Positions 50,712 through 61,054 of a stretch of DNA of 64,000 nucleotides are shown here, in pieces; within the stretch, counting starts at the first letter, position 1, and each line of letters starts with the position of its first letter. This stretch comes from Ailanthus altissimus. Its lineage: Eukaryota; Streptophyta; Magnoliopsida; Sapindales; Simaroubaceae. Below the pieces are notes generated by a model that was not told the origin of the DNA, did no database searches, and worked only from the letters and a program-made list of their open reading frames with translations. The position numbers and the translations under genes were made by a program. The stretch lies in contig OX327700.1 of the NCBI GenBank assembly GCA_946807835.1, positions 22,294,001-22,358,000 of the forward strand, in the 5' to 3' direction.

Positions 50712-50719
50712 CCGCTAAA
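50712..50719 (-). promoter_or_regulatory. Degenerate E2F-type site upstream of cyclin pseudogene
   Basis: The minus strand reads TTTAGCGG, one base off the E2F/DP consensus WTTSSCSS. It corresponds by position to TTTGGCGG at 53081-53074 in the duplicated promoter of the intact cyclin. Confidence 0.4.
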
Positions 50720-50812
50720 ATTTTTCCTTCGGGGTGTTAACAAACTAACAATAACTGTCTAGAGAGATAGAAAAAGCTGCCTGTAGAGAGAGAATCAAAG
50801 CAGTTAAAAGTC

Positions 50813-50820
50813 TATATAAA
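50813..50820 (+). promoter_or_regulatory. TATA box of the cyclin pseudogene
   Basis: tatataaa about 120 bp before the ATG at 50941. The equivalent position in the intact copy is tatatcaa (53180-53187). Confidence 0.5.
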
Positions 50821-50940
50821 CTCAGCATTAACTGAATCTTTCATAAATTTCTTTTCTTTGGAAGTCTTTTCTCTTCTAACAAATTAACAAGCACTTCATT
50901 TTTTATTTTATTTTATTTTTTTTTTTTTTGTTCTGTGAAA

Positions 50941-52240
50941 ATGAATTTACATCATGATATGATGGAGTACTTCAATCAGGAAAAACAGGTGTGGATGGCA
51001 AGTGAGGGCTATGCTGAGAGCAAAGAAGCACTTCTGAGAAAAGTAGCTATGCGTGTTATCCTCCAAGTAAGTGCTTCTGAATACTTGCTTCTTTGTTCTT
51101 GTTTGGTTCCCGAGAAAAACGGAGGGAAAATAGATATGAAAATGGTGGCACATTCGGGATACATTATCTGAATTTGGATCTTGTGTTGATTGGTGAGAAA
51201 ACAAAGTAAAAGAAAAGAAAGAGTATTTAAAAGATTTGAGTTTTGTCTTTCTTGGGAAATTCTTTATCCTCTCTGAATTGATTGAATTTCATGCTCTAAT
51301 TTGTCTCATCTGCTTAATCTTTTAAAAGCAAAATAATTCAGCTACCGAATATGGAACTTGAGATTTCGAAAGGAATTAAAGGGCAAACACGTGCTGTAAC
51401 TGCTGTAGCCTTTTTGGAATTCTTTGTTGGTAAGATTCCAGTGGGAAAAAACATAGAACGTAAAACCCTCAATGTGATGATAATCCAAGCATAAGATGGT
51501 AAGATAGTTTTATAGAACAGAAGTTTATTCTATAGATAATTTGTTTGCCATATCTGATTAATTTCCTTAATTATTTTCCCAGACATCAGTTTTACAAGAT
51601 TCAGGCACTCAGTCATTGCGGCATCAGCTCTTCTCACAGCTTGCAGACTCCTGTACAACCACCAATATGACATGAACAAGCAGTCTTTTAGCTAGCAAAT
51701 ATGCAAATTATTTGGTAACGAGTCAAAACACATATCCAAATGAATAAATTATTGGATGAGCAACGGTTTGAAGAGCTTCAATTTGTGAGTTTTTTCAGGA
51801 GGAACTAGAGGCCTGCTTGAACAAGACTTACGATATGTGCATGGAGAAGCAAATTCTGCTGAGGCCACAATTGGAAGTAGGAGCTGGAGAGATATCTGAG
51901 GCTGGAGAGGTATCTGGGGCTGCTGAGGCCACATCAAGCTCATCAGTCTCGCACAGGCCTGGCAAGGAGCCAATGCAGGGTGAGCCAGAAATTGAAAATG
52001 ACCCAGAGATGAAATTTGAACTCAATTGGATGCTGGGCAGTTCTGAGGAAGCAGAGGAATTGACCATTCATTCTCCAGTTTTCCGAACCCCAGCTCCTGT
52101 TTACCAATTTGAACCAGAGGAAGCTAGAGGAATTGACCATTCATTCTCCAGTTTTCCGAACCCCAGCTCCTGGGCAGTTCTGAGAAATCATCTCAACTGT
52201 TGTCCACCGTGCAGCAGCTGCAACTGCAACATACTGTAGA
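50941..52240 (+). pseudogene. D-type cyclin pseudogene (tandem copy, core exons missing)
   Basis: Exon 1 (50941-51066) encodes 42 residues with VWMASEGYAESKEALLRKVA, aligned with exon 1 of the downstream cyclin. Exons 2 and 3, the core of the N-terminal cyclin box, are absent; after one 0.3-kb spacer comes exon 4 sequence (51350-51500, MELEISKGIKGQTRAVTAVA) without its first third. It has a TAA in frame at about 51493. Exon 5 (51586-51693, ISFTRFRHSVIAASALL) has a TAG. Exon 6 (51802-52240) is still long and open, but a 73-bp tandem duplication (about 52048-52193) shifts its frame. The encoded product could not bind a CDK. The 5' flank from about 50695 matches that of the intact gene, so the duplication carried the promoter. 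Exon 1 or exon 6 might still be transcribed. Confidence 0.85.
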
Positions 52241-53073
52241 ATTACCAATTATGAGTAGCTTTTCATAGAGGGAAGGGGATTTGAACTGAACAGAAGAAGG
52301 GGAAGTGATCATGGCGTGTTTACTAACTCGTGAGATTGATCGAGTGTAAAGCAATAAGTAGCTCTTTCAGATACTATTTTCTTCTTTATTTTCATTCTGG
52401 TCAGTATTTCACTTGCTGGCTAAGGGTACCCATACAGTTTTGGAAAATGAGCCTTCGATGGTTACTATCTTGAACGAGGTTGAAATTGAATGAATTTGCA
52501 AAAATGTTACTACCTTGACTTCATCTAGTTAGCTTACTATGAATTATATATATTGACTGTGTATGGCTTTCATTCTTCATAAAATATGAACTTCTATTGA
52601 ATTTATAATTTGTTTGATTCAGACACGTGGTTTTCCAATTTGAAATGAAGAGTTGCATGGGCTCCAAAGTATGTTTAAGGCCAATGGTATCAACCAATTT
52701 TGAGGTCAAGGTTTCCATGTTTTGTTTTAGGATTCAAGTTTAACACGAAAGACTTCAAACTAAAGCTTATAGGTGGCATTTTGAAGGGTAAGCACATCAA
52801 ATTCATGATAGTTTCAAGTTAATGTAAGTTGCATTTTTATAATGATAAAAATTATACTTTATTTATGTATTGTGAAAGGAGTAAATTTCCTTGATCTGTC
52901 GTAATGATATAATTAGGTTCCATTATTTTAGAACATTAAAATATTTAAAGTGCTCTTATAAAAATATTTTGTATTTACGTTCATAAAGAGTTACTTTCCA
53001 ACAAATACTTAAATCCTATTGGTCACCGCATAAACGAATAGAAGTAAATAACCTGAGAGAAGTGGCCACTAAG
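52241..53073. other. Spacer between the tandem cyclin copies
   Basis: About 0.8 kb. No coding sequence recognised. It contains the pseudogene 3' flank, and from about 53040 the duplicated promoter segment begins. Confidence 0.5.
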
Positions 53074-53081
53074 CCGCCAAA
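53074..53081 (-). promoter_or_regulatory. E2F-type site upstream of the intact cyclin
   Basis: The minus strand reads TTTGGCGG, an exact match to the plant E2F/DP consensus WTTSSCSS, about 200 bp upstream of the start codon. E2F control of D-type cyclins is known in plants and animals; its use here is inference. Confidence 0.5.
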
Positions 53082-53278
53082 ATTATCCTTCAGAGTCCCA
53101 AGAAACTAACTAACAATAACTGTCTAGAAAGAGAAAACAGAACTACTTCCAGAGAGAGAATCAAAGCATCTTAGAAGCTTATATCAACCAAGCATCTTAG
53201 AAGCTCAATTCCCTTATTTTCTTTGCATTTAGTTTCTCTGCTAACAAACAAGCACTTAATATTTTTGTTTCTTTGAAA

Positions 53279-55691
53279 ATGAATTTCAGTCATGATCATC
53301 CACTGCCTGTGTACAAACAAGAAGCTGTTGAGAAGTACTTCAACGTGGAAACGAAGTGGATGGCTGCTGAGGGCTATGCTGAGAGCAAAGAAGTGATTCT
53401 GAGAAAAATAGCAATGCGTGTGATCCTCCTTGTAAGTGCTTCTGAGTTTTTGCTTCTTCGATTTTGTTTGTTTCCGAGAAAATGGACAGAGGAAAGATGT
53501 GAAAATGAAGGTCATATTGGGGAGAAAATAACTGAAGTTAGACCCATTGAGTATTTATATGATTGATGAGAAAACAGAATAAAAGCAAAGCAAAAGATTT
53601 AAAAGCCTTGAGTTCTGTGTGTTTCCTTGGAATTTCCTTATTGTTTGGATCGCTTTATTTATCAAACTTTCTAGATTGTATATGTTTGGTTTCGTGTGAT
53701 CCTTCTAGTAAGTGTTTCTGAATTCTGGCTTCTTGGTTTTTGTTTGGCTGCTGGGAAAACAGAGAAAAAGAAAGGAAGAAAAAAAAAAAAGAAGTTATTT
53801 TTTTTTGCTTTTCTATGATTTAACTTATGTACCCTTGTTTGCCTGTCGAGAAAATGAAAGAAAGAAAATATAGGGACTGGAAATGATTTATTTTTATCTT
53901 CAATCTATTGCAAAGAATTGTGACATGGGAATGAACCGATTGATTAATATATTGGAGTTCACTTTCTAAATCTAGTTCAATACAACCAAGTAATCAGAGG
54001 CTGAAATTTTTAGTTTTATTTCTCAGATAAGATAAACAAGAACTAAGTGATTAACATTAACTCCTTTATACAAATAACTGATTTTAAGATAAGAATTTAT
54101 GTGAAGCTAATCACTTCGAGTTATTCTTTTCCTGCTGTTATCTGAGACTGAATTCAAAGTTCCTTTGAAACTATTCCTTCAGCTAACTAACTTAACTGTC
54201 TCATTTCTATACAATCAACTCCTTTGTGAAATCTTAAGAAAAACATAAACGAAATTTGTAATATTGAGTTGTTTGATATCTGAATGAAACTAGTAATTCT
54301 TTTTTAATTTCTGAAAGTTATTTACTGGTATTTTATGCTTTCATGCAGAATTCAATATCCGATAAATTTGACCCAATCATTCCTTATCTTGCTCTCAATT
54401 TCTTTGATCGCTTCATTTCAAGGCATCAACTTCCGGTATTCCAATATCAAAACCCGAAAGTTGTGAGTTATAAATGTTAGATTTTCACAGATAACTGACT
54501 TGAAATTCTTTAATCAGAATGTGCTGGGACGAGTACGAGATGATATAGTTCTTGCAGCTAATTGTTGCCTAACAATGGCTTGGAAGATGAGAGACCACTC
54601 CTTCTCATTCTCTGGGTTCCTGGTAAATTAGTATCTGTATACTGATCTTTATCTGTTAATACATTGAGGTACTTTATTTAATTTGTCTGATCTCCTAATT
54701 TGTTTATTAAAAGGAGAAAAGGAAACTGAACCAGGACTATAAAAAGCACATACTGAAGATGGAACTTCAGATTCTCAAAGGACTTAAATGGGAAATGCGT
54801 CCTGTGACTGCTCTATGCTTTGTGGAATTCTTTGTTAAAAAGATCCCAGTTGTAAGAGGCATCAAACGTAGAACCCTTAACGAGATCATAATCCAAACGC
54901 AGGGGGGTAAGATAGTTTACAGAACAGAAGTTGATTTTGTAGTTTCCGCAGTTCTGATTATATTAATGGGATTGTATTCTTTGTCTACAATATCTGATCA
55001 GCGTCCTGATTTTGACGACAGACATCAGTTTTACGAGATTCAGGCCTTCAGTGATTGCAGCATCTGCTCTTCTCGCAGCTTGCAGGCTTCTGTATGGTGA
55101 CCAATATGATATGAGCAAGCAGATGGTTTTAGCTAGCACATGTGTGGGTGAGGTAGCAAGTCCAAATATATATACAGAAGTTCAATTATATGAATGAATT
55201 ACCACTTGTACCTCATCCTGGGGAAGTGAAAATATTCTCTGAGCAACAGGATAGTTTGATGAGTTATGATACCTGTGTTGTTTCAGGACGATCTGGAAGC
55301 CTGCTTCGGAAGGACTTATAACTTGTGCATAGAAAAGCGAATTCTTCTGGAAAAAGAAGAGGGGTTTAAGGACTGCCCCCAATTGAAAGTTGGAGCGGGA
55401 GAGGTATCTGAGACTGCAGAAACATCAAGCTCAGCATCATTCTCAAACAGGCCAGGCAAAGAGCCAATGCAGGAAGAGATTCAGGATGAGCCCACAGAAA
55501 GCGTTATCGACCCAGAGATGAACTTTGAACTCAAGTGGATGCTGTGGAGTTCCGAGGATCCAGAGGAATGGACCATTGACTCTCCAGTTTTCCGGACTCG
55601 AAGTACTGTTTCAGATCCGAATGTTGATAGGACTGAAGCCAGAAACTATTTTAACCTTTGCCCACCATGCAGTACCTGCGCCTTACTGTAA
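53279..55691 (+). CDS. D-type cyclin, CYCD6-like, six exons
   Basis: Exons 53279-53431, 54349-54435, 54518-54622, 54714-54906, 55022-55143 and 55287-55691 join in phase to 354 residues. The cyclin box N domain covers residues 28-145: KWMAAEGYAESKEVILRKIA, FDPIIPYLALNFFDRFIS, DDIVLAANCCLTMAWKM, KMELQILKGLKWEMRPVTAL. The C domain follows, with DISFTRFRPSVIAASALLAA. The tail has a PEST-like acidic region and ends CPPCSTCALL. The N terminus has no LxCxE retinoblastoma-binding motif, which in Arabidopsis is typical of CYCD6;1; that assignment is tentative. D cyclins activate CDKA/CDKB kinases at G1-S and in formative divisions. Exon 5 uses the donor after TGT (55143) rather than the later GGTGAG to keep phase. 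The gene lies 1 kb downstream of its pseudogene twin. Confidence 0.85.
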
Positions 55692-57179
55692 ATTTACCGA
55701 TGTATAGCTTGTGAGAGAGAAAGATAAACACTATACGATACAGAAGGAGAAAAAACAATGAGGAAGTAATCATTGTTTACTAGACTTCAGATACCATATT
55801 CATTTTGCTTAGCATTAACACATGATGGAACCCTTTGATGTTTGACTGGAGTTGAAGTTGTTTTAATCTGCCGATCTTATTACATTTGCTATTAAGTACA
55901 TTGCCTGTGCATGGCTTGAAGTCTTTCATTGAATTTACATGATTTGATGTTGAATAATAGAACAGCTTACACTAAATTTCATAGCACTTTTAAGCTTATA
56001 ACCTGGGCCTTATAGCTGTTTTTATGCCTCTCAGTTAACATAACATTGTTATTTTAGATTTTAGGGGGTCCAAAAATTTACGTATTAGTTATAACATTTA
56101 ATTTCGTACAAAACTTTTCTGCTAAAAAAATCATTTATTACATTTTTCTATATTTTTTATGGCGTTTATATCATCACAAATACTCTTTAATTTTTTTTTT
56201 AAATCTTTTCTTTACTTCCTCTGGATCATAAAAAATAAAGGTTGTTCTTTTTTGTTCTGAGATCATAATTGTGGTGTCATGGCAAATAATTGATTGAAAA
56301 TGGCTTTTCCTTATAAACCACTTGATAACAGTTTGGTTAAGTATCGAAAATGTGCCATAAAATATTATAAACTTATAATTATATTACTGAGATGGCAAAA
56401 TCCTATTAGTTATCACACCACTGTAGAGAAATAACTTGAGAGGGTTGTGTCATGAACTTTCTTTAAGATTTGTGTGACCTTAGTGCTTCGCGTATTAAGC
56501 AGTTTAAAATAATCATATAAAGAAAAAAAATAAAAAATAATCATTTTAAATATTTAAAAAAATACTCTTTATATAATTAAAAGAGATTACAAGTTATAAG
56601 ATATTTTATATAATTGAGGTGTCTCCTTTTATACTAATAGCCTTACATAATCAACGGTTGAGATTTAAATGATTTAATAGTATATATACTATTAAGTGAG
56701 TGTGTGATTAATTGAGTGTACATGTAATTTTAAAATTTTATTATACGCAACAAAAGTATCACATATAAAATATACTTAATCTAACATATTCATAAGTATA
56801 TATCTCAAATATGTCCGTATGTAAATTAAATTAGATAACAAATAAGTAAAACTTATTTAGATTGAAGGTAACTTTTAATTCTTCAAGAATTTCAATCTCC
56901 AAGCCTTGAGCTCACCTTGAACTGTGCTGTTGCATAATTCTAATTCACAACAAAATTGGTAGGATTGTGAATTTAGAATAATGACCACAAAATTATTCCA
57001 ACAACATGTGTTTATATTTAAGTGAAAAATGGTATGAATACTTTATGTTTTTTGTTTTGTTCTTCAAACTTGTTTAGAACATTTGCCAAAAGTACTAAGT
57101 CAATTCTCTCTCAACTCTCACTTACGTATTTTACTTTCACAAATTGAATGAATGAATTCAATTCTCTTCTTGAAACACA
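55692..57179. other. Intergenic region downstream of the cyclin gene
   Basis: AT-rich, no ORF with a recognised motif. The part from about 56930 may already be the U5 end of LTR-A copy 3 (it includes a ctctctcaactctcact stretch like those near LTR ends), but the boundary was not fixed. Confidence 0.45.
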
Positions 57180-58003
57180 ATCTTGGAGCATTATGATATA
57201 TTACTCACCTAAATGAGTTAATGGATCTCATATCTATACACACTGAACTCCATGAGCATCGGACTATTCTCAATGACATCTAGTGGTCAAACCATGAAAG
57301 GTTTCTAACATAAGTGAACCAAAGTGTGGTGGATCACTTACAATCCCACCGTGGTGCTCAGTTCAAATGATCACGAATATTACTCAACTCGAGAAAACCT
57401 TTCATTGACTGCTTTATAATAAGTTTATTAGAGGTCCTCGAGAGTCTGTTCAATACCCAATCCTTACTGAATATCTGTATCTCTATACGAGTTCCTACTA
57501 AATTCATGGTCTGTTAAGACTAACTATCTGAACCATCCAGATATAGACATATACTGATCTATATATAATAAAGTCTTCACCGACAAACCCACATAAGTGA
57601 AGATAGATCAAGAATATAATATTTGAGAACATATTTGCATAATGACATTTTCTAGCATCGTTTATAACTCTTTGTAACTACGTCATTACTAATATATTCT
57701 CATGTCTTTATTTTGTTTCAGATAAGGCTCTAACTCTTTAGATTTTGCTGACTTTTATAACCTGTTAACTTCTATCATTGCTAACTATTAGCATTTATAA
57801 CTCTCAACATTATTAATTCTTAGCTATACTCTAAACTCTTTTAGACCAGATCTAAACTCTTTCAGATCATACAATGTCTGAAATGTTATAAGCATCTTAT
57901 CATTTATTAAATATAATTAGCGATTTTAATGAAATGATAATATAAATACAAAAAATAATATTTATTCAACAAAGGGAATGGCACATAAGCACAAATACCA
58001 ACA
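57180..58003 (-). mobile_element. LTR of family A, copy 3 (3' LTR of a minus-strand Copia)
   Basis: Aligns with 1250-2046 and with the two arms of copy 2: the tggatctcatatctatacac block, ggatcacttacaatcccacc, atccttactgaatatctgta, tgacattttctagcat, and a terminal gcacaaataccaaca at 58003. On its right the minus-strand polypurine tract (agtaagtggaagt, 58004-58016) and RNase H follow, so this copy identifies family A as a Copia LTR. The left limit is uncertain (as far as about 56930). Confidence 0.75.
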
Positions 58004-58662
58004 ACTTCCACTTACTTTAGTGCCATTCGTAATAGTATCTAATGTCCATCGACTCCACATGTCATTTAATTATTTTTGGAATTAAGGTTTTAGTAAGTGG
58101 GTCTGCTATATTATTCATAGAGTCTACTCTACAAACTATTACATCTCTTCTAGCCAAATTTTCTTTAATGATATGATATTTTCTTTTCACATACTTAGAT
58201 TTTTAGTGTGCTCTCGGCTATTTGGCTTGTGCAATGGCTCTATTGATGTTACAAAACAATAATATAAGATCCATTGAACTTAGAATTATTTTAGGTTTTG
58301 CGATAAATTTGCTTATCCATACTGCTTCTAAGGCTACAATATATTCTACCTCTATTATGGAATCAACTGTAGACAACTATTTGTTATTTTTCTAACTCAC
58401 TGCAACACCATTAAAAATGAATACATACCCAGACATAGACTTTCTATCATCTAGATTAGACTGAAAGTTTGAATCTATGTATCCTCTCACTTATCAGTCA
58501 CTTTCCCCATAAATGAGAAACTTGTCCTTAGTATCATTTAGATAGGATATGTTTCACAGTTATCCAATGGCGTTCGCCTAGATCAAACTGATACTGACTT
58601 GTAACACTTATAGCCATACTAATGTCAGATCTCATACACATTATGGTATAGGATCCATTAAA
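58004..58662 (-). pseudogene. Copia (family A) RNase H and RT C-terminal fragment
   Basis: Minus-strand frames give SDISMAISVTSQYQ-like RT end (58640), HWITVKHILSYLNDTKD (58560), SMSGYVFIFNGVAVS (58420), the EYIVALEAVWISKF region (58340) and NNIADPLTKTL (58120), the usual Copia RNase H order with stops. It stops abruptly near 58662, where Gypsy integrase sequence begins, so the rest of the element is lost or displaced. Confidence 0.75.
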
Positions 58663-59659
58663 CTTGAAACTATGCTAAGTTCATCTCGCAACTCCACCTT
58701 GTACGAGACATTACCAACCCTTTTGGCAATAAAGAATGGCCCATCATACTTTCGAACAAGACCCTTGTGAAGTGGGCAGGTAGAATTGTGCCGCATAAAA
58801 AATATTGTTACCATCACCAAGTTTTCCATATTATACTTGACACGCGTTCGCTTGTCATCAACCCACTTTTTCATTCACATCATTACCTTGTTGAGATACA
58901 CTAGTGCTATGTTTAATTGCTCATACTAGGACTTTAAAACTTTTTATTCTACAAAACTCCTCCTCATATCACTAGATACAAGCACATAAAGTGTAAGAGG
59001 TTGTTGGCTAGTAGCTAACTCGAATATGCTTTGATTCGTCGACTCACTCAGCTACAAGTTGTACGAGAATTGCACCATGTTGAATAGCTTAGCCTAATCC
59101 TGCTAATTTGTGCTCGCAAAGTGCCGCAAGTATAGCTCCAATAGTGCATTCACCCTTTCGGTCTGCCCATCCATCTGTAGGTGAAAGCTAATGAAAAAGT
59201 GAAGGTTCAATCCCATAAGATTGAACAACCCCGTCTAAAATCTCCTCGCAAACCTTGTGTTATGATTGTTTATTATCACCCTTGGCAAGCCCCAATACTT
59301 GACCACGTACTTAAAGAAAAAGACTTTTGGTCTCCTTTGCACTCACTCCTTAGGCACCACTATGAAAGTAGCATACTTAAAAAATCAGTCCACCACTTCA
59401 ATGATAGTCCCACATCCCTTAAATTTCAGCAAAGCTATGATGAAATCTATACAAATGCTCTTCTAATGTCTTTTAGATATAGGCAATAAATCAAGTAAGC
59501 CTGCGGAACTTTACTACTCGACCTTGTCTTGTTGGCATACGAGACAAGTATTCACAAAATTTTCTATCTCCTCTCATATGTATGGCTAATAGTACACCAC
59601 CTTCAATAAAGCACGTGTACATCTTTGTCCTAGATGTCTAGCCTATTTACTATCGTGAC
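58663..59659 (-). pseudogene. Ty3/Gypsy integrase, C-terminal part
   Basis: Minus strand 58874-58670 reads MKKWVDDKRTRVKYNMENLV, then LVRKYDGPFFIAKRVGNVSY and KVEL, the integrase C-terminal (GPY/F-like) domain of plant Gypsy elements. Further upstream are the SYHPQTDGQTERVN-like region (59160) and the CLVCQQDKVE zinc-finger segment (59530). Stops are frequent; the plus-strand ORFs at 59181 and 59266 are shadows. The domain is cut at 59659 by a solo LTR and resumes at 61055. Confidence 0.8.
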
Positions 59660-61049
59660 TGATAGGGGCGTAAAAGTACTAGTATGATTTGAACCCAACT
59701 TTCATATTTTGATTTAAATCATAAGTATTTGACTATTTAATTGTATTTTCTAATCATAAATAGATGCACAATGAAAAATGTGACGCATAGGAATAAATGA
59801 AAGGTGATTCGGGTAAGAAACGAGCGAGATGCGCTCAAAAGACGAAAATAACGCAGCATATGGCTGAGCGCCGCAGCGCCCAGATCAGTGAGTAACGTCG
59901 TGGCTCTCAGCACCTAGCACCGCAATACTCGTCAACATCTTGATAGACCTGGTGCTCGTGCCCAGCGCTGCAGCTCCTGTGTGGATGCTTAAATAATCCT
60001 CTAAACTCTCTTATTTGGGGGGGAATCGAAGCTCTTTACGCCTAAGGTTTCTCATAGCAACAAAAATACTATTTTTAGGCAAAAATAGAGAAACTTAGCA
60101 AGGATAAAAATGCAAGCAACGAATACACATTCAAGCAAAGAGATCAAAGTGAATTTATTGAAGATTGAAGATTGAAGAATCAACTCTTGGGCAATCAAGA
60201 CAAGAGGAAGAAAAATAACTTAGGGCATTAGTTGTGTTATTTTTTTCCTTAATTTTAAGAGATGATTTTGTTCATGATATTTTCATACTTTTACTTTGAT
60301 TTTCTTGTTTTAAACATGAGCTAAATACTTTTTATCTAGGGTTAGACGTTCTTGAACTTAGTATGTAATTGACTCTTTTAAACTCTTAGTTATGAACTTT
60401 TATCCCTTAATTGATTCAATCTATCTATGCTTAATGCTTTCATTATACTTGATCACTATTTTGATTGTTTATGAGCCATGATAACTTTGACAAAAGGATA
60501 CATGTGTTTAGCTTAGGGTAGATTGATACGTGATCATAGAGTAATATCTACGAGTTCCATCTAGGATAGACATATACCTAGGTGGCATGTATAGTTTGAT
60601 TAGACTTATTCTTAATGAGTTGCATCTTATTCGGATTACCATGGACATATAGGTAATTGTTAGGGTGTGATATTATCATTCGACTATTGATAGAAGATTA
60701 TGATGAAATCAGTGTCTAACCAATTAATTGATAATAAGGGAATAACTAAGGGGTTAAAAGATTTAATGAACTACTAGGGATACGTCGATACCCTAGATTA
60801 CTTATCAAATTAGTGAATTCTATCTCCAAGTACTTGCGATATCTTAATTAGGTTTAATTTGATAGCAGTAGTTTAGTTAGTTAAACTCCATCTCAGAAGC
60901 TAGTTTGGATAAATGTAAAATAGAGTAATTTTAGTAATCGATTAAAGAATAGAAACAATAGTCCCTGTGGGATCGATAATCTGGACTTAGTCCTATATTA
61001 CTTGGTATGAAAAGTTTACACTTGCACTATATTATTAAATCAGACATCA
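59660..61049 (+). mobile_element. 1.39-kb solo LTR inside the Gypsy integrase
   Basis: Begins TGATAGGGGCG at 59660 and ends GACATCA at 61049, with TGAT/ATCA terminal inverted repeats. It is flanked by GTGAC (59655-59659) and ATGAC (61050-61054), a 5-bp target duplication with one mismatch. Removing it rejoins the host integrase motif KECHDTK-AGHLGQR in frame. It contains a GC-rich cluster (ctgagcgccgcagcgccc, 59863-59880, and gcccagcgctgcagctcct, 59960-59978) in its first quarter. A gggatcgat block sits near its end (60969-60977). No coding sequence. Orientation plus is inferred from the position of the GC cluster. Confidence 0.85.
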
Positions 61050-61054
61050 ATGAC

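Noticed and set aside
58015..58640. Host gene on the minus strand
   Set aside because: Broken frames match Copia RNase H order and sit next to a polypurine tract and LTR.
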